27,405 nt of DNA, taken from assembly GCA_030610745.1 (NCBI GenBank), contig JAUWRC010000005.1:1-27405 (forward strand), written 5' to 3'. Below, piece after piece: positions 5,923-13,766 of the stretch. The DNA comes from Clostridia bacterium (GTDB lineage: Bacteria; Aerophobota; Aerophobia; Aerophobales; AE-B3A). The notes beneath the pieces are model-generated. The model saw only the letters and a program-made list of their open reading frames with translations. It searched no databases and had not been told where the DNA came from. Every line of letters starts with the position of its first letter. The first letter of the stretch is position 1. Made by a program: the position numbers and the translations under genes.

Positions 5923-6863
5923 ATCACAAGGGAAGAAAGCTTCTCTTCCAGCGGTATGAGAAGAATCCTATTCTGGCTCCAGCAAATTGGCCTTATTTGG
6001 CAAATGCAGTCTTCAATCCCGGAGCTGTGGAGGTCGATGGTGAGACGCTCTTGTTGGTGCGCGTGGAAGATATGCGAGGTTTCTCTCATCTTACCTGCGC
6101 CAGGAGTAAGGATGGTAAAACAAATTGGGAGATAGATTCGACCCCAACTATAAGGTCGGCGAAGAATGCTCAGGAGGGAATGTGGGGTATTGAAGATCCC
6201 CGGATTGTTTGGTTAGAAGAGAGGCAAGAATATGCCATTACCTATGTCTCTTTCTCCAGGGGAGGACCTGTTGTTTCTCTTATGACGACAAAAGACTTTC
6301 GGACATTTATCCGATTGGGAGCACTGCTGCCGCCTGAGGATAAAGATGCCTCATTGTTTCCTTGTTGCTTCAAAGGACGTTTTGCGCTTATTCATAGGCC
6401 GATCATTCGAGGGGAAGCCCATATTTGGATTTCTTTCTCACCGGATCTAAAGTATTGGGGGGATCATCGAGTTTTGATTCCCACAAGACCTGGATGGTGG
6501 GATTCTCATAAAGTAGGATTAGGCCCACCGCCCATTAGAACTTCTCTGGGTTGGCTGATTATTTATCATGGGGTGCGATTAACAGCTTCCGGTGGTGTAT
6601 ACCGTGTTGGTTTGGCTCTACTGGATTTAGAGGAACCATGGAAGGTGATTCGCCGCAGTGAGGAGTGGGTCTTTGGTCCAATGGAGAATTACGAGCAGGT
6701 GGGTGATGTACCTGGAGTTACCTTCCCCTCTGGTGCTATTATTGATAAGAAAACAAATGAACTTCGCCTTTACTATGGTGCAGCCGATAAAGTCGTCGGA
6801 TTAGCTATAGCTGATGTGGACGAGCTTATGGAGTATGTCAGGTTTTGTCCAATGCCTCAATGA
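5907..6863 (+). CDS. GH130-family glycoside phosphorylase/hydrolase
   Basis: A five-bladed beta-propeller enzyme of 318 residues. Family landmarks are NPGAVEVDGETLLLVRVED (37-55), the catalytic-Asp motif GIEDPRI (94-100, Asp97), WWDSHKVGLGPPPI, YHGVRL and YYGAADKVVGLA near the C terminus. GH130 enzymes mostly phosphorolyse beta-mannosides such as mannosyl-glucose or mannosyl-GlcNAc chains, without a signal peptide, so the protein acts in the cytoplasm on imported oligosaccharides. ATG 5907 follows AAAAGGAGA and overlaps the toxin gene by 16 bases; co-transcription with the toxin-antitoxin pair is likely. Specificity cannot be read from the sequence. Confidence 0.88.
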   Translation: MESSVDHKGRKLLFQRYEKNPILAPANWPYLANAVFNPGAVEVDGETLLLVRVEDMRGFSHLTCARSKDGKTNWEIDSTPTIRSAKNAQEGMWGIEDPRIVWLEERQEYAITYVSFSRGGPVVSLMTTKDFRTFIRLGALLPPEDKDASLFPCCFKGRFALIHRPIIRGEAHIWISFSPDLKYWGDHRVLIPTRPGWWDSHKVGLGPPPIRTSLGWLIIYHGVRLTASGGVYRVGLALLDLEEPWKVIRRSEEWVFGPMENYEQVGDVPGVTFPSGAIIDKKTNELRLYYGAADKVVGLAIADVDELMEYVRFCPMPQ

Positions 6864-6928
6864 AATTAGTGAATAGTGAATGGTCGTTAGTGAATAGTAA
6901 AGAAGGATTATGAAGAAATGACAATAAG

Positions 6929-6952
6929 TTTAGTTGAAAAAACTCAACTAAA
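6929..6952. repeat. Nine-pair hairpin between the GH130 gene and ddl
   Basis: TTTAGTTGA (6929-6937) pairs perfectly with TCAACTAAA (6944-6952) around a six-base loop. No T-tract follows, so it is not a typical terminator; it may slow or protect the transcript end. The region 6864-6928 also carries degenerate GTGAATAGT words. Confidence 0.5.
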
Positions 6953-6982
6953 TACTAACCTACTAGGAAAGGAAAGAGGGAT

Positions 6983-7018
6983 GCGAGATACGAGCGACGA
7001 ACAACGAGATACGAGATT
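6983..7018 (+). repeat. CGACGAACAACGAG repeat directly against the ddl start codon
   Basis: ATACGAGCGACGAACAACGAG followed by another ATACGAG occupies the whole leader up to the ATG at 7019. It leaves no recognisable Shine-Dalgarno sequence for ddl. Confidence 0.65.
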
Positions 7019-8134
7019 ATGAAGAGAAAAATTCGAGTAGGAATTCTTTTTGGAGGAAAATCGGCTGAACATGAAGTTTCAATTCAATCAGCCAGAAACA
7101 TTGTTGAGGCTATTAATAAGGAAAAATATGAGCTCGTTTTAATTGGCATTGACAAGGAAGGCGGGTGGCATTTGAAGCCAGGCTTAGAATTATTTTTACC
7201 TTCAGAGAGTTCTAGCCTAGCCAGGCTAAACAGGGAGGATAAGAACGTAGCTCTGGTTCCTGGAAAAAAGGGAGGAGAACTGGTTAATCTTTCAAATGGC
7301 AAGCCTACCAGAACAGTTGATGTAGTTTTTCCCGTGCTTCACGGACCTTATGGCGAAGATGGGACAGTGCAGGGTTTATTGAAACTAGCTAATATTCCTT
7401 ATGTTGGGGCAGATGTTCTTGGGTCGGCCATAGGTATGGATAAAGATGTTATGAAACGACTATTGAGGGAAGCAGAAATTCCTATAGTAAAATTTCTTGC
7501 TTTTGACCAGGCCTACCGGGAGCGGATTGATTTTAATATTATACAAGATGAGTTAGGTTTACCATTTTTTATCAAACCGGCCAATCTTGGTTCATCGGTA
7601 GGAATAAATAAAGTAAAGGGAAAAAGAGGGTTTCAGTCCGCACTGGAAGAAGCCTTTCAGTACGGTAATAAAATCTTAGTGGAAGAATATGTTAAGGGAA
7701 GAGAAATTGAATGTTCTGTCTTAGGAAATGATGTTCCTATTGCCTCATTGCCCGGAGAGATTTTACCTCAAGACGAGTTTTATTCTTATGAGGCCAAATA
7801 CATTGATGAGAAGGGAGCAATTTTAGAAATTCCAGCCAAACTCGGTGAGAATCTCACCGCTGAAATTCAAAATTTATCCATAAAGGTGTTTAAAGTACTT
7901 TGTTGTCAAGGAATGGCTCGGGTGGACTTTTTTTTAAAAGAGGATGACAAAATCGTGGTAAATGAACTTAATACAATTCCCGGATTTACTAAGATTAGTA
8001 TGTATCCTAAGCTTTGGGAAGCGAGTGGAATTTCTTATTCCGAGCTGCTCGACAGGTTAATTCAGTTTGCTCTGGAAAGATTCCAGGAAGAGAAAAAGTT
8101 AAAGACATCGATTAAGGCAAAAAATGCAACCTGA
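7019..8134 (+). CDS. ddl: D-alanine--D-alanine ligase
   Basis: ATP-grasp enzyme that joins two D-alanines for peptidoglycan precursors in the cytoplasm. The N-terminal motif is GGKSAEHEVSIQSA (12-25), then PVLHGPYGEDGTVQGLL, the ATP-binding FIKPANLGSSVGI, and the C-terminal magnesium/catalytic part (RVDFF..., NELNTIPGFT). At 371 residues it has the usual length plus a short lysine-rich tail. The start at 7019 matches the family N terminus, although the leader is a short repeat without a ribosome-binding site, so translation may be weak or use a different mode. It overlaps the next gene by 11 bases and opens the envelope/division cluster. Confidence 0.96.
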   Translation: MKRKIRVGILFGGKSAEHEVSIQSARNIVEAINKEKYELVLIGIDKEGGWHLKPGLELFLPSESSSLARLNREDKNVALVPGKKGGELVNLSNGKPTRTVDVVFPVLHGPYGEDGTVQGLLKLANIPYVGADVLGSAIGMDKDVMKRLLREAEIPIVKFLAFDQAYRERIDFNIIQDELGLPFFIKPANLGSSVGINKVKGKRGFQSALEEAFQYGNKILVEEYVKGREIECSVLGNDVPIASLPGEILPQDEFYSYEAKYIDEKGAILEIPAKLGENLTAEIQNLSIKVFKVLCCQGMARVDFFLKEDDKIVVNELNTIPGFTKISMYPKLWEASGISYSELLDRLIQFALERFQEEKKLKTSIKAKNAT

Positions 8135-8921
8135 CTCTCAAGTTACAAAAAAACCCTCCCTAGCGCGGGCTATAAAGTTTACTTTAGGAGATGCCTGGCA
8201 TAACGCAGGTAAGATTATTCTTAGTAACTTATTCTGGACAGCTACCTTCATTCCTTGTCTATTAGTGGGTCTTAAGATTAGAGAAAATTTTTCCCCCTTA
8301 TGGCTTCTTTTGTTAGGGGGGAGTTTTCTTTTAACTTCTCCTGCTCTAGCGGGGATATTTGTTATTTCCCGAAAAATTGCCGTAAAAGAGTACGAAATAG
8401 AGATAAAAGATTTCTTTGCCGGGATAAAAGAACATTGGAAAAAAAGTCTTATTTTCTCTTTTATTTGTGTAATAATTCCTTTAGTAGCAGGATTTTCCCT
8501 GATGTTCTATGGAGAGTTAAGTAAAACTAGCTTTTTAAGTATAATTCCCTGGGTAATTAGCGTTTGGATCTTGATATTTTTCTTTCTAGCTCAAATTTAT
8601 CTCTTTCCCCTTATGATCAGCCAGAAAATGGGGATAAGGGGAATCTTAAAAACCTCTCTTTTACTAGCTTTGAATAATATTGGGTTTACCTTTCTAATTT
8701 TTCTCTTTGAGCTAGTTATTCTTTTCCTCTGTTCTATTACGGGAGTTATCTTTTTGGCAGGGGTGAGTATAATTGCTCTTCTACAAAGCAATACCTTTGT
8801 TGAAGTAGCCAAAAGATATACGGGGAAAGAGATAAGAAAAGAGGTAAAAATAGGAAAAGCTGGACCAAGAACCTTAAGGGATGTTATTCGAGACGTCTTT
8901 TTCCCCTGGAAATATGATTGA
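8124..8921 (+). CDS. Multi-pass membrane protein, YesL/DUF624-like
   Basis: A protein of 265 residues with about five or six hydrophobic segments (roughly 30-50, 60-83, 107-130, 137-163, 180-220). The order is a short cytosolic N terminus with ARAIKFTLGDAWHNAG, a first membrane span, SPALAGIFVISRK at the end of the second, then an amphipathic stretch (IKDFFAGIKEHWKKS). This matches the plan of the YesL/DUF624 family, whose function is unknown but which sits near sugar-uptake or envelope genes in Firmicutes. ATG 8124 overlaps the ddl 3' end, so it is co-transcribed and perhaps coupled. The family match is from pattern memory and moderate. Confidence 0.6.
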   Translation: MQPDSQVTKKPSLARAIKFTLGDAWHNAGKIILSNLFWTATFIPCLLVGLKIRENFSPLWLLLLGGSFLLTSPALAGIFVISRKIAVKEYEIEIKDFFAGIKEHWKKSLIFSFICVIIPLVAGFSLMFYGELSKTSFLSIIPWVISVWILIFFFLAQIYLFPLMISQKMGIRGILKTSLLLALNNIGFTFLIFLFELVILFLCSITGVIFLAGVSIIALLQSNTFVEVAKRYTGKEIRKEVKIGKAGPRTLRDVIRDVFFPWKYD

Positions 8922-8930
8922 GATTGTGGA

Positions 8931-9045
8931 GTTTATCCCGAGCGATCTAACGAGATCGCCACGGTTGCCTTCAGCAACCGCGCGACGCTTCGCGGATTGC
9001 TTCACTTCGAATGACAAGCGAGGGACCTGGCTCGCAATGACAATG
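8931..9045. repeat. Degenerate copy of the CATTGCGAG/GCAATGAC element
   Basis: The stretch holds CCCGAGCGATCTAACGAGATCG, a GC-rich palindromic segment (TTGCCTTCAGCAACCGCGCGACGCTTCGCGG), GGATTGCTTC, and ends in GGCTCGCAATGACA. The GGATTGCTTC and CTCGCAATGACA words match the cores of the elements at 3177-3316 and 16246-16414. Terminal arms are no longer clear. No gene lies in 8922-9140. Confidence 0.5.
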
Positions 9046-9108
9046 GTTTGTGAAGTTTGTTCTACATTATTTGATAAATCAAACCGCTACTCCTAATGTC
9101 AGCGAAAA

Positions 9109-9140
9109 ATACGAGAGCAACGAGATAAACGAGACAAACG
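9109..9140 (+). repeat. ACGAG-type repeat directly against a GTG start
   Basis: ATACGAGAGCAACGAGATAAACGAGACAAACG ends immediately before the GTG at 9141, as at ddl. No Shine-Dalgarno sequence is visible. Confidence 0.55.
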
Positions 9141-9659
9141 GTGAATAAAGAAGCTTTATTAATCCTCGATATGCTAAATGATTTTGTGGAAGAAGGAGCA
9201 CCCCTTGAGGTTCCTCTGGCGCGGCAGATTCTTTCTCCTATAAAGAAAAGACTTAAAGAAGCCAGGGATAGGCAGATTCCAGTTATTTACATCTGTGATG
9301 CTCATAGAGATGAGGATGAAGAGTTTAACCACTGGCCCAGGCATGCTGTTTCAGGTACAAGGGGGGCGGAAGTGGTAGAGGAGTTAATACCAGAAAAGGC
9401 TGATTTTATAGTGAGAAAAAGGAGATATTCTGGCTTCTTAGGAACGGACTTGGAGCTCTTATTAAAAGAGCTTAAAATTGAAAAAGTTTGTATTGTGGGA
9501 ATTCTCACTAATATCTGTGTCTTCTTTACGGCAGCGGAGGCAGCAATGAGGAATTACAAAGTGGTTGTTTATGCTGACTGTGTAGCTGCTCTTTCTGAAG
9601 AAGCTCATCAATTTGCCTTGACTCAATTGAAAGAAGTACTTAAGATAGGGGTAGAATGA
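9141..9659 (+). CDS. Isochorismatase-family cysteine hydrolase (nicotinamidase-like)
   Basis: A 172-residue member of the isochorismatase/nicotinamidase superfamily. The catalytic triad is visible: Asp10 in LLILDMLNDF, Lys93 in VRKRRYSGF, Cys126 in GILTNICVFFTA. The FxGTDL spacing between Lys and Cys is standard. Likely it hydrolyses an amide such as nicotinamide, but the superfamily is broad and the metal-site histidine is only suggested by CDAHRDEDEEF. The GTG start at 9141 fits the family N terminus, though a short repeat replaces the ribosome-binding site. The stop overlaps the ftsK start by four bases (ATGA), so they are coupled. Confidence 0.88.
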   Translation: MNKEALLILDMLNDFVEEGAPLEVPLARQILSPIKKRLKEARDRQIPVIYICDAHRDEDEEFNHWPRHAVSGTRGAEVVEELIPEKADFIVRKRRYSGFLGTDLELLLKELKIEKVCIVGILTNICVFFTAAEAAMRNYKVVVYADCVAALSEEAHQFALTQLKEVLKIGVE

Positions 9660-11749
9660 AAGAAAAACAAAAAGAGCAGGTATGGGCAGTTCTTTTCTTA
9701 ATAATTGGTATTCTCATTTTGATTAGCCTTATTTTTTTTGAACCCTCCCAATCCTCTTTATTTACCTCTCATCCCCGTCTTTCGCCAAATAATTATATTG
9801 GAAATTTTGGTGTAATGGTAGCTGCCTCTCTTTTTCTCTTTCTGGGCTTAGGAGCTTTTTGGATTCCCTTTGTTCTGGTAGAGGTGGGAATAAAGAAGTT
9901 TAAAAAAGGTAAACTCGAGGCTTCTCTTCGCAGAGGAATAGGGGTGATTATCTTTCTTGTTAGCTTTTCTTCTATTCTTTGCCTCATAGGTTTGGAGATA
10001 TCTTTCTCCTTTTATGAGGGAGGCTCCCAGACAGCAAGTGGATTAGGAAAATTTTTCTTCTCGGATATTTTTTATTCCCTTTTGGGAAAAGCAGGTGGAG
10101 GAAGCTCTCTTCCCGGGGGAGGATTATTGGGAGCTTTCTTTAAGTCAGAGATTTTTTCTCCTTTTTTTGGAAAAGTAGGAAGTGGGGTTATTCTTAGTGG
10201 ACTTCTTTTCCTTTCTATAATGTTAAGTGTTGACCTTTCTCCTCTTTTAGCCAAAAGAAGAGTGAGGAAAGAGCTCGCTGTTAAGAAAAGACGGACTATT
10301 TCTCGAAAAGAAAAGGAAGAAGGGCTTTTTAAAAAGAAAGAGAGGGCTAGTTTTTCTTCCAGCCTTCCTCCTTTTTCTTTATTAAATCCTCTTCCTCGCC
10401 GACAGGCGTCATCTGATGAGGTAAAGCTGGCCGGAAGAAAGTTGGAGCAGACTCTAAAAAATTTCGGGGTGGAGGTGGAAATTGCTGAAATTAAGGAGGG
10501 CCCGGCCATTAATCGGTTTGAGGTAAAACTGGCTCCCGGGATAAAGGTGAGTAAATTAATGAGTCTTTCAAGTGATCTGGCTCTTTCTCTGGCTGTTCCT
10601 AATGTGCGTATTGAAATTCCTGTTTCAGGAAAATCCCTGGTAGGGGTAGAAGTTCCTAAGAAAAAGGTAAATTTCGTTTATCTGCGGGAGTTATTAGAAG
10701 CAAAGAAATTTAGAGAATCTGAGAGTAAATTACTTTTTCCTCTGGGCAAAGATATTGCTGGTGAGATAATCTGGGTTGACCTGGGATCCTTGCCTCATCT
10801 TCTCATAGGAGGAGCTACTGGCTCAGGTAAGAGCGTCTGTATAAATTCCATTATTATAAGTATCTTGTATAAATCTCTTCCTCACGAAGTCAAGTTTTTA
10901 TTAATTGACCCTAAAACAGTGGAGTTAGTTGATTATATTGGCATTCCTCATCTTCTTTTTCCCACCATAACAGAGATAAAACAGGCCAGCCACGCCCTGG
11001 AATGGGTGGTGGAAGAAGTGAAAAGACGATATGAGAAATTTAATCAGTTGGGGGTGCGTGATATTAGTAGTTTTAATCTGGAGATGAAAAAAGAGGGAAG
11101 AGAAATTGTTCCCTATCTAGTTGTAATTATAGATGAGTTGGCTGATTTGATGATGCTAGCAGGTGCTAAGTTAGAGAAAATTATCTGTAGAATAGCCCAA
11201 TTAGCAAGGGCAACTGGTGTTCATCTCATAGTAGCTACTCAGCGTCCCTCAGTAGATGTAATTACTGGCTTGATTAAAGCTAACTTTCCCTCTCGTATCT
11301 CTTTTTCTGTACCTTCTCAGATAGACTCTCGCACAATTCTGGATACTACAGGAGCAGAGAAACTGGTAGGTAATGGTGACATGCTGTATTCTCCTGTTGA
11401 GGCTTCCAAGCCTTTTCGCGTGCAGGGAAGTTTTATTTCACCTTCAGAGGTAAAGAGGGTGGTAGGTTTCCTCAAAAAACAAGGAGAACCTTTTTACCGG
11501 GAGGAAGTAGTTAAAGGAGTGAAGGGGGAAGAAGAGGAAGAAAAGAAAGCTCTTGACGATGAGCTCTATACCGAGGCTAAGGAGCTGGTGATGAGGAGAG
11601 GAAAAGCCTCTACTTCTCTTCTTCAGCGTTACCTGTCTATAGGATATAATCGTGCTGCTCGGATTATGGATGAACTGGAAAGAAAAGGAATAGTAGGCCC
11701 GGAAAGAGGAAGTAAGGCTCGGGATGTAATAATAGGAGGGGATAGATGA
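9656..11749 (+). CDS. ftsK: DNA translocase FtsK/SpoIIIE
   Basis: Septum-located ATPase that pumps chromosome ends into daughter cells and aids dimer resolution at division. 697 residues: four hydrophobic segments near 11-28, 50-75, 94-113 and 174-192, a short basic linker (SRKEKEEGLFKKKERAS), the alpha domain, and the RecA-like beta motor with Walker A GATGSGKS (386-393) and Walker B VVIIDELADLM (Asp493-Glu494). ARATGVHLIVATQRPSVDVITG is the classic FtsK signature. A winged-helix gamma domain (about 630-697, RRGKASTSLLQRYLSIGYNRAARIMD) reads the KOPS-like polarity sequences. ATG 9656 overlaps the previous stop; the stop overlaps the pgsA start. Confidence 0.97.
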   Translation: MKEKQKEQVWAVLFLIIGILILISLIFFEPSQSSLFTSHPRLSPNNYIGNFGVMVAASLFLFLGLGAFWIPFVLVEVGIKKFKKGKLEASLRRGIGVIIFLVSFSSILCLIGLEISFSFYEGGSQTASGLGKFFFSDIFYSLLGKAGGGSSLPGGGLLGAFFKSEIFSPFFGKVGSGVILSGLLFLSIMLSVDLSPLLAKRRVRKELAVKKRRTISRKEKEEGLFKKKERASFSSSLPPFSLLNPLPRRQASSDEVKLAGRKLEQTLKNFGVEVEIAEIKEGPAINRFEVKLAPGIKVSKLMSLSSDLALSLAVPNVRIEIPVSGKSLVGVEVPKKKVNFVYLRELLEAKKFRESESKLLFPLGKDIAGEIIWVDLGSLPHLLIGGATGSGKSVCINSIIISILYKSLPHEVKFLLIDPKTVELVDYIGIPHLLFPTITEIKQASHALEWVVEEVKRRYEKFNQLGVRDISSFNLEMKKEGREIVPYLVVIIDELADLMMLAGAKLEKIICRIAQLARATGVHLIVATQRPSVDVITGLIKANFPSRISFSVPSQIDSRTILDTTGAEKLVGNGDMLYSPVEASKPFRVQGSFISPSEVKRVVGFLKKQGEPFYREEVVKGVKGEEEEEKKALDDELYTEAKELVMRRGKASTSLLQRYLSIGYNRAARIMDELERKGIVGPERGSKARDVIIGGDR

Positions 11750-12294
11750 CTTTAGCGGGCAAGCTGACAATGGGGCGAGTAGTCTGTGTCCCTTTTTTTA
11801 TATTTTTTTTGTTTTTGGGAGGAGCGTGGGGGAGACTTCTCGCTTTATTGATTTTTGCCTTCGCTTCTTTTTCTGATTTTTTAGATGGGTGGTTTGCCCG
11901 AAAAAGAGGTGAGGTAACCTCTATGGGGAAAATAATTGACCCTGTTGCTGACAAAATCCTCATTTATGGTGCTTTTATCTGTTTTATCTGGCTTCATCTT
12001 ATTCCCTTCTGGATGGTCATAATTATTATGGCGAGGGATTTTTTGATTATGGGCCTGCGCGTAGAATTGGCAGCAAAGAAAATTATACTTTCTGCCAGCA
12101 AATTAGCTAAACTCAAAACTTTCTTTGAGGATGTAGCAGTTTTCTTTATTCTTTTTGCTTTAGCATGGGAAGGCTTTGGAATCAGGATTTGGGCATGGGG
12201 AAGAATAGCTTATCTTTTAATAGGAGTAGCTACTTTACTGGCTCTTGTTTCAGGAGTCCAGTATTGGCTTGAAAACAGGAGATATATAGGATGA
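11746..12294 (+). CDS. pgsA: CDP-diacylglycerol--glycerol-3-phosphate 3-phosphatidyltransferase
   Basis: Integral membrane enzyme that makes phosphatidylglycerophosphate, the committed step to phosphatidylglycerol. The CDP-alcohol phosphotransferase motif D-x2-DG-x2-AR-x8-G-x3-D-x3-D is complete: Asp44, Asp47, Gly48, Ala51, Arg52, Gly61, Asp65, Asp69. Hydrophobic segments flank it. Length (182) is normal. The start overlaps ftsK by four bases and its stop overlaps pgpA by four, so the two lipid enzymes are coupled. Confidence 0.95.
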   Translation: MTLAGKLTMGRVVCVPFFIFFLFLGGAWGRLLALLIFAFASFSDFLDGWFARKRGEVTSMGKIIDPVADKILIYGAFICFIWLHLIPFWMVIIIMARDFLIMGLRVELAAKKIILSASKLAKLKTFFEDVAVFFILFALAWEGFGIRIWAWGRIAYLLIGVATLLALVSGVQYWLENRRYIG

Positions 12295-12770
12295 GAAAAG
12301 TTTTTATTTTTTTAGGCACAGTGGCAGGGGTAGGATATGTTCCTATTTTACCTGGTACTGCGGGAACTTTAGCAGGAGTGATTATTTATCTGATTTTCAG
12401 TAAGGCCAGTAAGGTTTTTCCCGGGCCTTTTTTAGAACCTTTAAGTTATCTTGTAATGTTAGTGGCTTTTGTAGGGGCAGGAGTGTGGATTTCAGGAAGA
12501 TGCAATCAATACCTTAAAGGAAATGATAACTCATCCATCGTTATTGATGAGGTAGGAGGATTTTTAATCACTATGTTTGCCCTTCCCTTTTCTATGCGCT
12601 TCCTTTTATTGGGATTTATTCTCTTTAGAACCTTTGATATAGTTAAGCCCTTTAAAATAGAGAAACTTGAAAAGCTCCCTGGCGGCTGGGGCATAATGGC
12701 CGATGACGTAGCCGCAGGCATCCTGGCTAATCTGGTCCTGCAGGCAGCCAGAATGATGCTGGGCTGGTAG
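12291..12770 (+). CDS. pgpA: Phosphatidylglycerophosphatase A
   Basis: Membrane phosphatase removing the phosphate from phosphatidylglycerophosphate made by the preceding gene. The family motifs are GYVPILPGTAGTLAGV (15-30), IVIDEVGGFLITM (with the metal-binding Asp/Glu) and RTFDIVKPFKIEKLEKLPGGWGIMADDVAAGI near the C terminus. Length 159 is typical. It ends the envelope cluster; no terminator is obvious before the por promoter. Confidence 0.95.
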   Translation: MRKVFIFLGTVAGVGYVPILPGTAGTLAGVIIYLIFSKASKVFPGPFLEPLSYLVMLVAFVGAGVWISGRCNQYLKGNDNSSIVIDEVGGFLITMFALPFSMRFLLLGFILFRTFDIVKPFKIEKLEKLPGGWGIMADDVAAGILANLVLQAARMMLGW

Positions 12771-12799
12771 AAACGGAGGATGGTAAATTTTTCCAAAAT

Positions 12800-12828
12800 T
12801 TGACAGGAAAGGCAAATTTTCATAAAAT
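12800..12828 (+). promoter_or_regulatory. Promoter of the por operon
   Basis: TTGACA (12800-12805), a 17-base spacer and TAAAAT (12823-12828). A small hairpin, AAAGCT/AGCTTT (12831-12836 and 12841-12846), lies at the presumed transcript start. AAAAGGAGG precedes porC at 12888. Confidence 0.7.
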
Positions 12829-12887
12829 TAAAAGCTAAGAAGCTTTACGGAATATATAAGGATTTTTGTTTGTAAAAGGAGGCTTTG

Positions 12888-13460
12888 ATGGATGGTTTAA
12901 CTGAGATTCGTTGGCATGGAAGAGGAGGGCAGGGAGCAAAGACAGCGGCGCTGGTTTTGGCTGAATCTGCATTGGAAGAAGGAAAGTATATCCAGGCATT
13001 TCCTGAATATGGCCCGGAGCGTATGGGAGCTCCTATGCAATCTTTTACTCGTATTAGCCAGGTTCCTATTACTCTGCATTCCAATGTGAGAAATCCTCAT
13101 GCTGTGGTAGTGCTGGATGTAACTCTCCTGGAAGTGGTGGATGTAACCATGGGTCTCTCAGAGGAGGGGGTGATTCTGGTGAATACTTCCCAGTCTCCCG
13201 GCCAGATAAGAAAAAAGCTGAATCTTAAAAAAGGAAAGGTCTTCACTGTAGATGCTACATCTATCTCTTTAGATATTATGGGAAGGAACCTGCCTAATAC
13301 ACCTATGCTGGGGGCTTTAATTAAAGCGACTAACCTTTTAAGTATAGATACTGTTATCTCTGCTATTAAGATTAAGTTTGGAAAAAAGTTTAGTTCCAAG
13401 GTACTGGAAGGAAATATAGAGGCTCTTAAAAAAGCCTATGAGGAGGTTAAGGAAGAGTGA
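12888..13460 (+). CDS. porC: Pyruvate:ferredoxin oxidoreductase, gamma subunit
   Basis: Gamma subunit of the four-subunit 2-oxoacid:ferredoxin oxidoreductase that interconverts pyruvate, CoA, acetyl-CoA and CO2 with ferredoxin. The opening RWHGRGGQGAKTAALVLAESA and FPEYGPERMGAPMQSFTRIS are the hallmark of the family. 190 residues. ATG 12888 is preferred to an in-frame TTG one codon earlier because of spacing to AAAAGGAGG. Its TGA overlaps the porD GTG by four bases. The order C-D-A-B is that of Thermotoga and many anaerobes, where the enzyme is pyruvate-specific. Confidence 0.93.
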   Translation: MDGLTEIRWHGRGGQGAKTAALVLAESALEEGKYIQAFPEYGPERMGAPMQSFTRISQVPITLHSNVRNPHAVVVLDVTLLEVVDVTMGLSEEGVILVNTSQSPGQIRKKLNLKKGKVFTVDATSISLDIMGRNLPNTPMLGALIKATNLLSIDTVISAIKIKFGKKFSSKVLEGNIEALKKAYEEVKEE

Positions 13461-13765
13461 AAGAAAAAGGTTGGAAAGAGATTCCTTTAGGAGGCCTTAT
13501 CCTGGAAGCAGGAAATGCAGAAAAGTATACCACTGGGGGCTGGCGAACCTACAGGCCAGTAAGAGATGAGAAGAAATGCAACCATTGTCTTTTGTGCTGG
13601 GTTTATTGCCCTGATTCTTCAATCATAGTAGAAGAGACAAAAATCAAAGAATTTGATTATGAGCATTGTAAAGGGTGTGGGATTTGCTCTGTCCAGTGTC
13701 CCAGAGATGCCATAAAAATGGTAGAGGAGACAAAGTTTACCTCACAAGAGAAAGGAGAACAGTAG
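13457..13765 (+). CDS. porD: Pyruvate:ferredoxin oxidoreductase, delta subunit (2x[4Fe-4S])
   Basis: Ferredoxin-like subunit of 102 residues carrying two cysteine clusters, CNHCLLCWVYCPD and CKGCGICSVQCPRD, each CxxCxxCxxxCP. It passes electrons from the catalytic subunits to soluble ferredoxin. The N-terminal AGNAEKYTTGGWRTYRPV is the standard lead-in of PorD. The start is GTG 13457, overlapping the porC stop (GTGA). One base separates its stop from porA. Confidence 0.95.
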   Translation: MKEKGWKEIPLGGLILEAGNAEKYTTGGWRTYRPVRDEKKCNHCLLCWVYCPDSSIIVEETKIKEFDYEHCKGCGICSVQCPRDAIKMVEETKFTSQEKGEQ

Positions 13766-13766
13766 A

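Noticed and set aside
12831..12846. AAAGCT/AGCTTT stem after pgpA as terminator
   Set aside because: Only six pairs and no T-tract, and it lies downstream of a good promoter.
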